From assembly GCF_015351475.1 (NCBI RefSeq), contig NZ_JADKPR010000006.1, positions 160,495-224,494 of the forward strand: DNA of 64,000 bases, read 5' to 3'. This DNA comes from Flavobacterium sp. HJJ (GTDB lineage: Bacteria; Bacteroidota; Bacteroidia; Flavobacteriales; Flavobacteriaceae). Below the pieces are notes generated by a model, which was given only the letters and a program-made list of their open reading frames with translations, searched no databases and had not been told where the DNA came from. Position 1 is the stretch's first letter; each line of letters starts with the position of its first letter. Shown here piece after piece: positions 17,509 to 26,241 of this stretch. The position numbers were made by a program, and so were the translations under genes.

Positions 17509-18924
17509 ATGACAAAAGACAATCAAAAAGAATTTAAGAAAGAACTAGGACTTCTCGACGGAACCATGCTTGTGGTAGGGTCAATGATTGGTTCGGGAAT
17601 ATTTATTGTGAGTGCCGATATTGCCAGACAGGTAGGTTCTACAGGCTGGCTGATTTTAATATGGCTGATTTCCGGATTAATTACCATGATCGCGGCGGTA
17701 AGCTACGGAGAACTAAGCGCAATGTTTCCCAATGCAGGCGGACAGTATGTTTACTTAAAAGAAGCCTATAATAAATTAATTGCCTTTTTGTATGGCTGGA
17801 GCTTTTTTGCAGTGATCCAAACCGGAACCATTGCAGCGGTGGGAGTCGCTTTTTCAAAATTTGCTGCCTATCTGATTCCGGCTGTAAGTGACGAAAATAT
17901 TCTTTATCAATTGGGCAGTTTTAAGCTCAATGTCGCGCAGATTGTTTCTATTGTAACCATTATTTTTCTCACTTATCTGAATACCTGCGGGGTAAAAAAA
18001 AGTAAAATGCTGCAGACTATTCTAACTATTATAAAAATACTGTCGATTTCCGGATTAATCATTTTTGGGTTTGCATTGGCAGCTAAAGCGTCAATTTGGG
18101 ATTCCAACTGGACCGATGCCTGGACACCGCGTTCTTTTAATTCAGATTCAGGTTCTTGGTCTCCAATTGGAGGAACGGCTTTGATTTCGGGAATTTCAGC
18201 AGCTATGGTAGGGGCTTTGTTTTCCAGTGATTCCTGGACTGGAGTTACTTTTATTGCAGGCGAAATTAAAAATCCAAAGCGTAATGTTGGGTTAAGCATG
18301 CTTTTGGGAACAGTTATCGTTACCATAATTTATGTTCTGACGAATTTAATGTACGCCGCTGTTATTCCGTTAAATGAAATTGCGACAGCTAAATCCGATA
18401 GGGTAGCGGTTGTGGCTTCGCAGTATATTTTTGGAGACATCGGGACATTAATAATAGCGCTGATGATCATGATTTCGACATTTGCCTGCAACAACGGATT
18501 GATTATGGCTGGAGCCAGAGTGTATTATACAATGGCAAATGATGGATTGTTTTTTAAAAAAGCGGCAAAACTTAACAATGCCAGTGTTCCTGCATGGGCA
18601 CTTTGGGCACAGTGTTTATGGGCTTCGGTGTTGTGCCTTACTGGTAAATACAGTGATTTACTGGACTTTGTTATTATAATTGTGCTTGTTTTCTATATTC
18701 TTACAATTTTAGGCATAATTATTCTCCGCAAAAAAATGCCGGATACAGTACGTCCTTATAAAGCTTTTGGGTATCCTTATTTACCATTGCTGTATATAAT
18801 AATTGCTTCAGGGATATGTATATCATTATTATTTACAAAAATGTCAACTTGTGGCTGGGGTGTTTTGATTATGCTGATAGGAATCCCGATTTATTATCTG
18901 ATAAAAGAAAAAGAGACTGTTTAG
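17509..18924 (+). CDS. APC-family amino-acid permease, probably for (hydroxy)proline
   Basis: This inner-membrane secondary transporter of 471 residues has about twelve hydrophobic segments. The N-terminus has the APC signature (GLLDGTMLVVGSMIGSGIFI), where the unwound first helix binds the amino-acid backbone. AAVSYGELSAMFPNAGGQYVY follows in helix 2-3. It lies 188 bases after the oxidase gene, beyond a terminator, with its own promoter region that holds CATATTTG near 17453, one base off the -7 consensus. Between catabolic enzymes and peptidases it probably takes up free hydroxyproline, proline or small products. Specificity is inferred from context only. Confidence 0.85.
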   Translation: MTKDNQKEFKKELGLLDGTMLVVGSMIGSGIFIVSADIARQVGSTGWLILIWLISGLITMIAAVSYGELSAMFPNAGGQYVYLKEAYNKLIAFLYGWSFFAVIQTGTIAAVGVAFSKFAAYLIPAVSDENILYQLGSFKLNVAQIVSIVTIIFLTYLNTCGVKKSKMLQTILTIIKILSISGLIIFGFALAAKASIWDSNWTDAWTPRSFNSDSGSWSPIGGTALISGISAAMVGALFSSDSWTGVTFIAGEIKNPKRNVGLSMLLGTVIVTIIYVLTNLMYAAVIPLNEIATAKSDRVAVVASQYIFGDIGTLIIALMIMISTFACNNGLIMAGARVYYTMANDGLFFKKAAKLNNASVPAWALWAQCLWASVLCLTGKYSDLLDFVIIIVLVFYILTILGIIILRKKMPDTVRPYKAFGYPYLPLLYIIIASGICISLLFTKMSTCGWGVLIMLIGIPIYYLIKEKETV

Positions 18925-19089
18925 CTATTATTATGCTTTTATAGCAGAAAATAAGCTGCAGGAAGAGATGTATTAATATTCCGTTTTCTTATTGTATTTG
19001 CGGTTTTAGAGGTAATATAATCATAGTATCTGTTAATATTGACCAACAAGGTTCAGTGAATTAAAACTATTTTTATTAATAATTTAATT

Positions 19090-21345
19090 ATGGGAAGAAC
19101 TAGTAAAATAATAAGTTTGATTTTAACACTTTCGTGCTGTTTAACTGCGCACAGTCAAGGAACATTGAAAGAATATAAACGTGCAAATGCGGTAGATTCT
19201 TTATTCAAAAATAAGGTGTTTAATAGTCCTAAAGAATTCCATTGGCTGGAAGATGGTTATTTATGGTACAGTAATAACAATGGAAAAGAAAAGGAGTTTC
19301 TTTTGGTTGATGCTAAGGGAGAAAAACAATTTACAGCTTTTAACCCTAATCAGCTGGCAGCATCGTTATCAAAAAATATGGGTAAAGAAATAAATTTTAA
19401 TGACCTTCCCATAGATAATTTAGAATTTGGTAAAAACCATGAAACATTACTGTTTACTATTGATACTATTAAATTTTCGTGTGATTTAAAAAACTATCAA
19501 TTAAGCAGAATAAAAGGAGGGTATAAAAAGCCAGCGAAAAAGGATGAATACTGGGGAGATAATTTTGATGAGTTAGGAAATAAACCTGTCGGTTCACCAG
19601 ATTCACTGAACATTGCTTTTATAAAAAACTATAATTTATATATCAGAAACAAAAAAACGAAGGCAGAAATTCAGTTGAGTTATGACGGCTCAAAAGGGTT
19701 TTATTATTCCTCATACATGCAGTGGTCACCAGACAGCCGTAAAATAATGGCTTATAAAGTAAGACCGGGCGAAGAGCATAAAATTTATTTTGTAGAATCG
19801 AGTCCAAAAGATCAGTTGCAGCCAAAACTGCAGACGCGTGATTATTTAAAACCGGGAGATCAATTGCCTTTTAAAAGTCCGCAGGTATTTGATGTGGCTG
19901 CCAAAAAACAAATTTCAGTTACTACAGATTTATTTCAGCAGCAGTATGATATTTCAGGGATAGAATGGAATGATAACAGCAGTGGCTTTACTTTTGAATA
20001 CAATCAGCGGGGGCATCAGGTTTACCGTGTTCTGGAAGTAAACGCGACAACAGGAAAAGTAAAGGTTATTATTGAAGAAACGAGTCCGACTTTTGTAGAA
20101 TACAGCGGAAAAAGATACCGATATAATATTAAAAAAAATAACGAAATAATTTGGGCTTCAGAGCGTGACGGATGGAATCATCTGTATTTGTATGATGCCG
20201 TTACCGGAAAGGTCAAAAATCAGATTACAAAAGGAAACTGGCCTGTTAGAGGAATAATTAAAATAGACGAGGAAAAAAGACAAATCTATTTTACAGCAAG
20301 CGGACTGGACAGTAATCAGGATCCGTATTTGCTGCACTATTGCCAAATTGATTTCGACGGAAAAAACTTTAAAAGACTGACAACAGAAAACGGAAACCAT
20401 AAAGTAACTTTTTCGCCGGATTATAAGTATTATGTCGATCAATACTCCAGAGTTGATTTGCCGCCTGTGACTCTTTTGAAAAGAACCGATACACAAAAGA
20501 CAGTTTTAGAAATGCAGCAGGCTGATATTTCGGCATTGCAGCAGACTGGGTGGATTGCCCCGGAAGTTTTTACGGCCAAAGGAAGGGATGGTAAAACAGA
20601 TATTTGGGGAGTTATTGTACGTCCTACGACTTTTGATCCGGATCGTAAATATCCAATTATCGAATATATCTATGCAGGCCCGCAGGATTCATTTGTTCCA
20701 AAAAATTTTCAGCCTTACTATTGGGCAATGTCATCTTTGGCAGAATTAGGATTTATTGTAGTTCAGATTGACGGAATGGGAACTTCAAACCGTTCCAAAG
20801 CATTCCAGGACATTTGCTGGAAAAATTTAAAGGACGGAGGTTTCCCAGATAGAAAATTGTGGATGAAAGCAGCTGCGGCCAAATATCCCTATATGAATAT
20901 TGACAAAGTCGGCATTCACGGAACATCGGCAGGCGGACAAAATGCAGGAGCAGCTCTAGTTTTTAATTCTGATTTTTATGATGTTGCTGTAGCATCCTGC
21001 GGCTGTCACGATAACCGAATGGACAAAATGTGGTGGAATGAGCAATGGATGGGATATCCGATAGGACCAGAATATGAAGCTTGTTCAAATACTGCTAATG
21101 CTGCACAGTTAAAAGGAAATCTAATGTTAATTCTGGGAGAATTGGATGATAATGTTGATCCGGCTTCGACGATGCAGTTTGCAAATGCATTGATAAAAGC
21201 CAATAAGAATTTTGAATTGGTTACAGTTCCGGGAATGGGTCATTCAGCCGGAGGAGATTTTGGAGAACGAAAACGAAGAGATTATTTTGTACAGCATTTA
21301 TTGGGAGTTACACCGCCTTCCTGGGATGAAATTTATAAAAAGTAA
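19090..21345 (+). CDS. S9 family prolyl dipeptidyl-peptidase (DPP IV-like), exported
   Basis: This is a serine peptidase of 751 residues expected to release X-Pro (or X-Hyp) dipeptides in the periplasm or at the cell surface. A signal peptide ends near residue 23 (LTAHSQ). The beta-propeller (DPP IV N-terminal) covers about 90-480 (SPDSRKIMAYKVRPGEEH, ERDGWNHLYLYD). The alpha/beta-hydrolase domain carries the triad: Ser613 in HGTSAGG, Asp686 in GELDDNVDP, His718 in GMGHS. It opens the run of eight plus-strand genes ending at 35992, with only 52 bases to the GH127 gene. Preference for proline fits a hydroxyproline-rich substrate. Confidence 0.92.
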   Translation: MGRTSKIISLILTLSCCLTAHSQGTLKEYKRANAVDSLFKNKVFNSPKEFHWLEDGYLWYSNNNGKEKEFLLVDAKGEKQFTAFNPNQLAASLSKNMGKEINFNDLPIDNLEFGKNHETLLFTIDTIKFSCDLKNYQLSRIKGGYKKPAKKDEYWGDNFDELGNKPVGSPDSLNIAFIKNYNLYIRNKKTKAEIQLSYDGSKGFYYSSYMQWSPDSRKIMAYKVRPGEEHKIYFVESSPKDQLQPKLQTRDYLKPGDQLPFKSPQVFDVAAKKQISVTTDLFQQQYDISGIEWNDNSSGFTFEYNQRGHQVYRVLEVNATTGKVKVIIEETSPTFVEYSGKRYRYNIKKNNEIIWASERDGWNHLYLYDAVTGKVKNQITKGNWPVRGIIKIDEEKRQIYFTASGLDSNQDPYLLHYCQIDFDGKNFKRLTTENGNHKVTFSPDYKYYVDQYSRVDLPPVTLLKRTDTQKTVLEMQQADISALQQTGWIAPEVFTAKGRDGKTDIWGVIVRPTTFDPDRKYPIIEYIYAGPQDSFVPKNFQPYYWAMSSLAELGFIVVQIDGMGTSNRSKAFQDICWKNLKDGGFPDRKLWMKAAAAKYPYMNIDKVGIHGTSAGGQNAGAALVFNSDFYDVAVASCGCHDNRMDKMWWNEQWMGYPIGPEYEACSNTANAAQLKGNLMLILGELDDNVDPASTMQFANALIKANKNFELVTVPGMGHSAGGDFGERKRRDYFVQHLLGVTPPSWDEIYKK

Positions 21346-21397
21346 CTATTAAAAGGATAGGAGAAAAACGTTTTTTTAATCAAGAAGAAAAGGAATT

Positions 21398-24300
21398 ATG
21401 AATAGATATAACTTGCTTATTTGTATAGTGTTAAGTTTTTTTGGATTAAACACAATAAAAGTACAGGCTCAAAACGGAGATCAGATTTTAGACGGAATTG
21501 GTGAAACGGAACTAATTGCCCGGTATTTATTTGATGGCAGTGCAAAGGACTGGTCGAGAAATAATCTGCATGGTAAAATTGAGGAATCTAAAGCCAAATT
21601 TGTTAATGACGAACAGTTCGGCAGAGTACTTTATCTGCTTGCCGATAATCAGGCTTTTGTTTCGATTCCGGGTGATGCATTGGCGGGAGAAGAATCACTT
21701 AGCATAACTGGATGGATTTTTATGCGTTCCACTGAAAAAGACCAGTGTTTTTTTGATTTTGGAAAAGATGATAAGTCCCATTTTTTTGCTGCGCCGATGG
21801 GTACCAAAACGGAACAGGTATTTCATACCGAAATCAGTAACGGATTGAATAAATACAAAACAGATTCTCCCGCTCTTGAGGCAGGCAAGTGGAATCATTT
21901 GGCAGTGGTTATTAATATACCTTCAAAATTAATAAGTACTTACGTAAATGGAGTTCTTGTAAGCGAAGCCAAGAATGTAGAATTGGATTTGAACCAATTG
22001 TTTAATAAAACTGCAGGTTCAGAGAATAAACTCTATATAGGTAAAGCATTGGGTTCTGGAAATGTATTTCTTAACGCCAAACTACATGATTTCAGAATCT
22101 ACAGAGTGTCTTTGAGCGACAAACAGATTGGCAGAATTTACAAGAATTCTTTAACAGCAGATCAGGAAGAGGAAACGGCAGAAGATCAGGCTGCAGGATT
22201 ACCTTTGTTTTCAAAAAACACTCCACAGCTGTACAATCAGTTTCTGAAAAGCGTCGCTGATATTAAAGTGGAAACTGAAGTAGGGAATCTGCCAAGGATT
22301 CCGGCTTATGTAAAAGGTATTTATCGTGATGGCATTCAAGGACCGGGAGTGCGCGTAATCTGGCCTTCGCCAAAAGACAACAGCCAAGTGCTTAAAACTG
22401 GGCAGTACACGGTAACTGGAATTGTTCCCGGAACAGATTTGAAGCCAAAAGCCGTTGTTACCATAAAAGAAGCAAAAAAAACTATCCCACCGGAACGTAA
22501 GCTGGAAGCCTTCCATTTGGATCAGGTTTCATTAAATAACAATCTTGACGGAAACCATACAAAACTCATTGAGAATCGGGATAAGTTCCTTACAGCACTT
22601 TCGCAGACAGATCCGGATTCTTTTCTTTACATGTTCCGAAATGCTTTTGGACAAGAACAGCCAAAAGGGGCCGAACCGCTTGGTGTGTGGGATACTCAGG
22701 AAACAAAACTGCGCGGTCATGCCACAGGACATTACCTGACAGCAATTGCTCAAGCTTATGCGAGTACGGGCTATGATAAAGTTTTGCAGGCCAATTTTAC
22801 TGATAAAATGCAGTATATGGTTAATACACTTTATCAATTGTCGCAGCTTTCCGGAAATCCGAAAGAAGCTGGAGGAAAGTTCGTTTCAGACCCAGCTGCA
22901 GTGCCTTTTGGGCCAGATAAAACAGCTTATGATTCAGAATTGAGCAATGAAGGCATGCGCACCGATTACTGGAATTGGGGCAAAGGTTTTATAAGTGCCT
23001 ATCCGCCGGATCAGTTTATTATGCTGGAAAACGGCGCAACATACGGCGGACAGAAAACACAAATTTGGGCGCCCTATTATACACTGCATAAAATTCTTGC
23101 CGGTTTAATGGATGTTTATGAAGTAAGCGGTAACGAAAAAGCGCTCGAAACGGCCAAAGGAATGGGAGACTGGGTGTATGCCCGTTTGAAAAAACTGCCT
23201 ACAGAGACACTCATCAGTATGTGGAACAGATATATTGCAGGCGAGTTTGGAGGAATGAATGAAGCAATGGCCAGACTTTACCGAATAACCAAAAATCCCC
23301 ATTATTTAGAAGCAGCACAGCTGTTTGACAATATAAAAGTATTCTATGGCGACGCACAGCATTCTCACGGACTGGCAAAAAATGTAGATACTTTCCGGGG
23401 ATTGCACGCCAATCAGCATATTCCGCAGATTATGGGAGCGCTTGAAATGTACCGCGATTCCAATACACCTGACTATTACCGTGTGGCAGATAATTTTTGG
23501 CATAAAACTGTAAATGATTATATGTACAGCATCGGGGGAGTTGCGGGAGCACGAAATCCTGCCAATGCAGAATGTTTTATCAGTCAGCCGGCAACAATTT
23601 ATGAAAACGGTTTTTCATCCGGAGGTCAAAATGAGACTTGCGCCACTTATAATATGTTAAAATTAACGGGAGATTTGTTCCTTTATGAGCAGCGCGGCGA
23701 ACTGATGGATTATTACGAGCGCGGACTTTACAATCACATACTGGCTTCGGTGGCAAAGGATAGTCCTGCAAATACGTATCATGTTCCGTTGCGGCCAGGA
23801 TCTGTAAAACAGTTTGGTAATCCGCACATGATGGGTTTCACCTGCTGTAACGGAACGGCTATTGAGAGTAACACGAAATTTCAGAATTCAATTTATTTTA
23901 AAAGTGCAGACAACGGCGCACTTTATGTAAATCTGTATGTGCCTTCAACATTAAAATGGATCGAAAAGAATATAACCATAGAACAAACAACAGATTTTCC
24001 CAATGAAGATTTTACCCGATTGACTATTAAAGGAAATGGAAATTTTGACATCAATGTCCGTGTGCCTCATTGGGCAGCCAAAGGATTTTTTGTAAAAATA
24101 AATGGTAAAGAAGAAAAAGTGAAAGCCACACCGGGAAGCTATCTTACTTTGAGCCGCAAATGGAAAGACGGAGACACAATCGAGCTTCGCATGCCGTTTG
24201 AGTTTCATTTGGAACCAGTTATGGATCAGCAGAATATTGCCAGTTTATTTTATGGTCCTGTATTATTAGCCGCACAGGAAACGGAACCTCGAAAAGATTG

Positions 24301-24451
24301 GCGAAAAGTGACTTTGGACGCTAAAGATATCAGTAAATCGATTCAGGGTGACCCAAAGAAACTAGAGTTTACCATTGACGGAGTTCTCTATAAACCATTT
24401 TATGATACTTATGGCCGTCACTCTGTTTATATGGACGTTACGCTTAAATAA
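21398..24451 (+). CDS. LamG-containing GH127 (DUF1680) beta-L-arabinofuranosidase
   Basis: This exported enzyme of 1017 residues is predicted to remove beta-L-arabinofuranose, the sugar attached to hydroxyproline in extensins. A signal peptide ends near residue 25 (KVQAQN). A LamG/concanavalin-like domain (about 38-250) and an Ig-like segment (about 300-360) precede the GH127 (alpha/alpha)6 domain (about 370-1010), which starts LDQVSLNNN. Zinc-thiolate residues known from HypBA1 are visible: Glu746 and Cys748 in NETCATYN, and Cys816-Cys817 in GFTCCNGT, one of which is the nucleophile in that family. The related GH146 cannot be fully excluded. The N-terminal LamG is an addition to the minimal enzyme and may bind glycan. 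Confidence 0.88.
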   Translation: MNRYNLLICIVLSFFGLNTIKVQAQNGDQILDGIGETELIARYLFDGSAKDWSRNNLHGKIEESKAKFVNDEQFGRVLYLLADNQAFVSIPGDALAGEESLSITGWIFMRSTEKDQCFFDFGKDDKSHFFAAPMGTKTEQVFHTEISNGLNKYKTDSPALEAGKWNHLAVVINIPSKLISTYVNGVLVSEAKNVELDLNQLFNKTAGSENKLYIGKALGSGNVFLNAKLHDFRIYRVSLSDKQIGRIYKNSLTADQEEETAEDQAAGLPLFSKNTPQLYNQFLKSVADIKVETEVGNLPRIPAYVKGIYRDGIQGPGVRVIWPSPKDNSQVLKTGQYTVTGIVPGTDLKPKAVVTIKEAKKTIPPERKLEAFHLDQVSLNNNLDGNHTKLIENRDKFLTALSQTDPDSFLYMFRNAFGQEQPKGAEPLGVWDTQETKLRGHATGHYLTAIAQAYASTGYDKVLQANFTDKMQYMVNTLYQLSQLSGNPKEAGGKFVSDPAAVPFGPDKTAYDSELSNEGMRTDYWNWGKGFISAYPPDQFIMLENGATYGGQKTQIWAPYYTLHKILAGLMDVYEVSGNEKALETAKGMGDWVYARLKKLPTETLISMWNRYIAGEFGGMNEAMARLYRITKNPHYLEAAQLFDNIKVFYGDAQHSHGLAKNVDTFRGLHANQHIPQIMGALEMYRDSNTPDYYRVADNFWHKTVNDYMYSIGGVAGARNPANAECFISQPATIYENGFSSGGQNETCATYNMLKLTGDLFLYEQRGELMDYYERGLYNHILASVAKDSPANTYHVPLRPGSVKQFGNPHMMGFTCCNGTAIESNTKFQNSIYFKSADNGALYVNLYVPSTLKWIEKNITIEQTTDFPNEDFTRLTIKGNGNFDINVRVPHWAAKGFFVKINGKEEKVKATPGSYLTLSRKWKDGDTIELRMPFEFHLEPVMDQQNIASLFYGPVLLAAQETEPRKDWRKVTLDAKDISKSIQGDPKKLEFTIDGVLYKPFYDTYGRHSVYMDVTLK

Positions 24452-24486
24452 TTTGCTTAAAAGCATTTAAAACAATCAAAAAGGCA

Positions 24487-26178
24487 ATGAAAAAATCAAT
24501 TATAAGTATTCTTTTATTCTTATTTATGACGACAACAGCGTTTTCAAGTGAACTTGTGGATGTAGTGAACACTTTTCAGTCAGATAAAACGGCACTGCAG
24601 AATTTTTATTCAAACAATGAATCGGAAGAATATTATGTGCGTTTTTCCAAGTTCTATGATGATTGGGGCAAGACGGTAAAAAATATTGATTTTAAAAGTT
24701 TATCCAAAGACGGAAAAGTCGATTATCTATTATTGAAAAACCTGATAGTCAAAGGTGATTATTTCTTGCAGCTGGAGTATAAAGCTTTTAAGGAAATCGA
24801 GGCTGTTTTAGATTTTTCAGACGAGATGAATCTTTTTGTTAAAGAAAGAAGAAGAGGCAAAAAACCGGTTTCAAATCAGCTGGCCAAATCGTTTGATGTG
24901 GCTGTAATCAGTATTGACAAAAAAATCGAGCAGTTAAAAGGCAAACCTTTCAAAGATTGGTTTGCTGCTGACAAAGCTTCAAAATCGGTAACTGCTTTTG
25001 AAAAATCACTTAAAGAAGCTTATGATTTCTATTATAGTTATGATCCTGATTTTACCTGGTGGATGGAAAAGCCATATAAAAAGCTGTCAGAAAAACTTAA
25101 AACATATGAAGATTTTTTAAAAACAAATTATCCCCAAACCAGTATAAAAGATGACGGAAGCGGTATCATTGGTAAACCAATAGGCAGAGAAGCTGTAATT
25201 AAAAGTCTGGCTTTTGAATACATTCCCTATTCACCAGAAGAATTAATTGCTACTGCTCAAAATCAATTTGAGTGGTGCAAGAAAGAAATGATCAAAGCTT
25301 CGACAGAATTGGGTTATGGAAACGATTGGAAAGCAGCATTGGAACACGTTAAAGACACTTATGTGCCTGCAGGCGAACAGCCTCAAGCGATTACGGATTT
25401 ATATAATCAATCGGTAAAATTTATTGAGGACAGGGATTTAATTACTTTCCCGGATTTGGCAAAAGAAACCTGGCAGATGATTATGATGACGCCCGAACGG
25501 CAAAAGGTGAATCCCTTTTTTACCGGAGGATGGGAAATCAGTATTTCGTATCCTACCGAGGACATGGATCAGAAAGACAAACTGATGAGTATGCGGGGAA
25601 ATAATCCAAATTTTTCCCGTGCTACGGTGCAGCATGAATTGCTGCCGGGTCACAATCTGCAGTTTTTTATGAACAGCCGTTACAAATCGTATCGAGCTCC
25701 TTTTGATACTCCTTTCTGGATGGAAGGCTGGGCTTTGTATTGGGAAATCAATCTTTGGAACAAACAGTTTCCGCAGACACCTGAGCAAAAATTAGGAATG
25801 TTATTCTGGAGAATTCACCGCTGTGCCCGAATCATTTTTTCGTTAAAATACCATTTGGGAGAAATGACACCGCAGCAATGTATTGATTTACTGGTGAATG
25901 AAGTCGGGCATGAAAGGGCAAATGCAGAAGCAGAAGTCAGACGTTCTTTTGCAAGCGGAGATGCACCTCTGTATCAGGTAGCGTACATGACGGGAGGATT
26001 ACAGTTTTATGCTTTAAGAAACGAATTGCTGGCCAAAGGATGGACAGAGAAACAGTTTCATGACCGGGTTTTGAAGGAAAATATAATGCCGGTGGAAATG
26101 CTTAGGATTTTGCTTGAAGATTTACCGGTTTCAGAAGATTATAAAACAAACTGGAAGTTCTCAACAGATTTTAAATAA
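24487..26178 (+). CDS. DUF885 family exported putative metallopeptidase
   Basis: This 563-residue protein has a signal peptide (MKKSIISILLFLFMTTTAFSS) and a mostly helical body. The key feature is HELLPGH at residues 383-389, the DUF885 variant of a zinc HExxH site, followed further on by GHERANAEAEVRRSFA. Known DUF885 proteins are poorly characterised and are considered carboxypeptidase- or oligopeptidase-like by fold. Its position 35 bases after the GH127 gene and 63 before the next gene places it in the glycoprotein operon, so it probably cuts exposed peptide backbones. The exact bond is unknown. Confidence 0.82.
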   Translation: MKKSIISILLFLFMTTTAFSSELVDVVNTFQSDKTALQNFYSNNESEEYYVRFSKFYDDWGKTVKNIDFKSLSKDGKVDYLLLKNLIVKGDYFLQLEYKAFKEIEAVLDFSDEMNLFVKERRRGKKPVSNQLAKSFDVAVISIDKKIEQLKGKPFKDWFAADKASKSVTAFEKSLKEAYDFYYSYDPDFTWWMEKPYKKLSEKLKTYEDFLKTNYPQTSIKDDGSGIIGKPIGREAVIKSLAFEYIPYSPEELIATAQNQFEWCKKEMIKASTELGYGNDWKAALEHVKDTYVPAGEQPQAITDLYNQSVKFIEDRDLITFPDLAKETWQMIMMTPERQKVNPFFTGGWEISISYPTEDMDQKDKLMSMRGNNPNFSRATVQHELLPGHNLQFFMNSRYKSYRAPFDTPFWMEGWALYWEINLWNKQFPQTPEQKLGMLFWRIHRCARIIFSLKYHLGEMTPQQCIDLLVNEVGHERANAEAEVRRSFASGDAPLYQVAYMTGGLQFYALRNELLAKGWTEKQFHDRVLKENIMPVEMLRILLEDLPVSEDYKTNWKFSTDFK

Positions 26179-26241
26179 TTAAAAAGCGCTTCTTTAAAGC
26201 GATGATTATAGACTGATAAAAAAAACTATAAATACCGAGAT

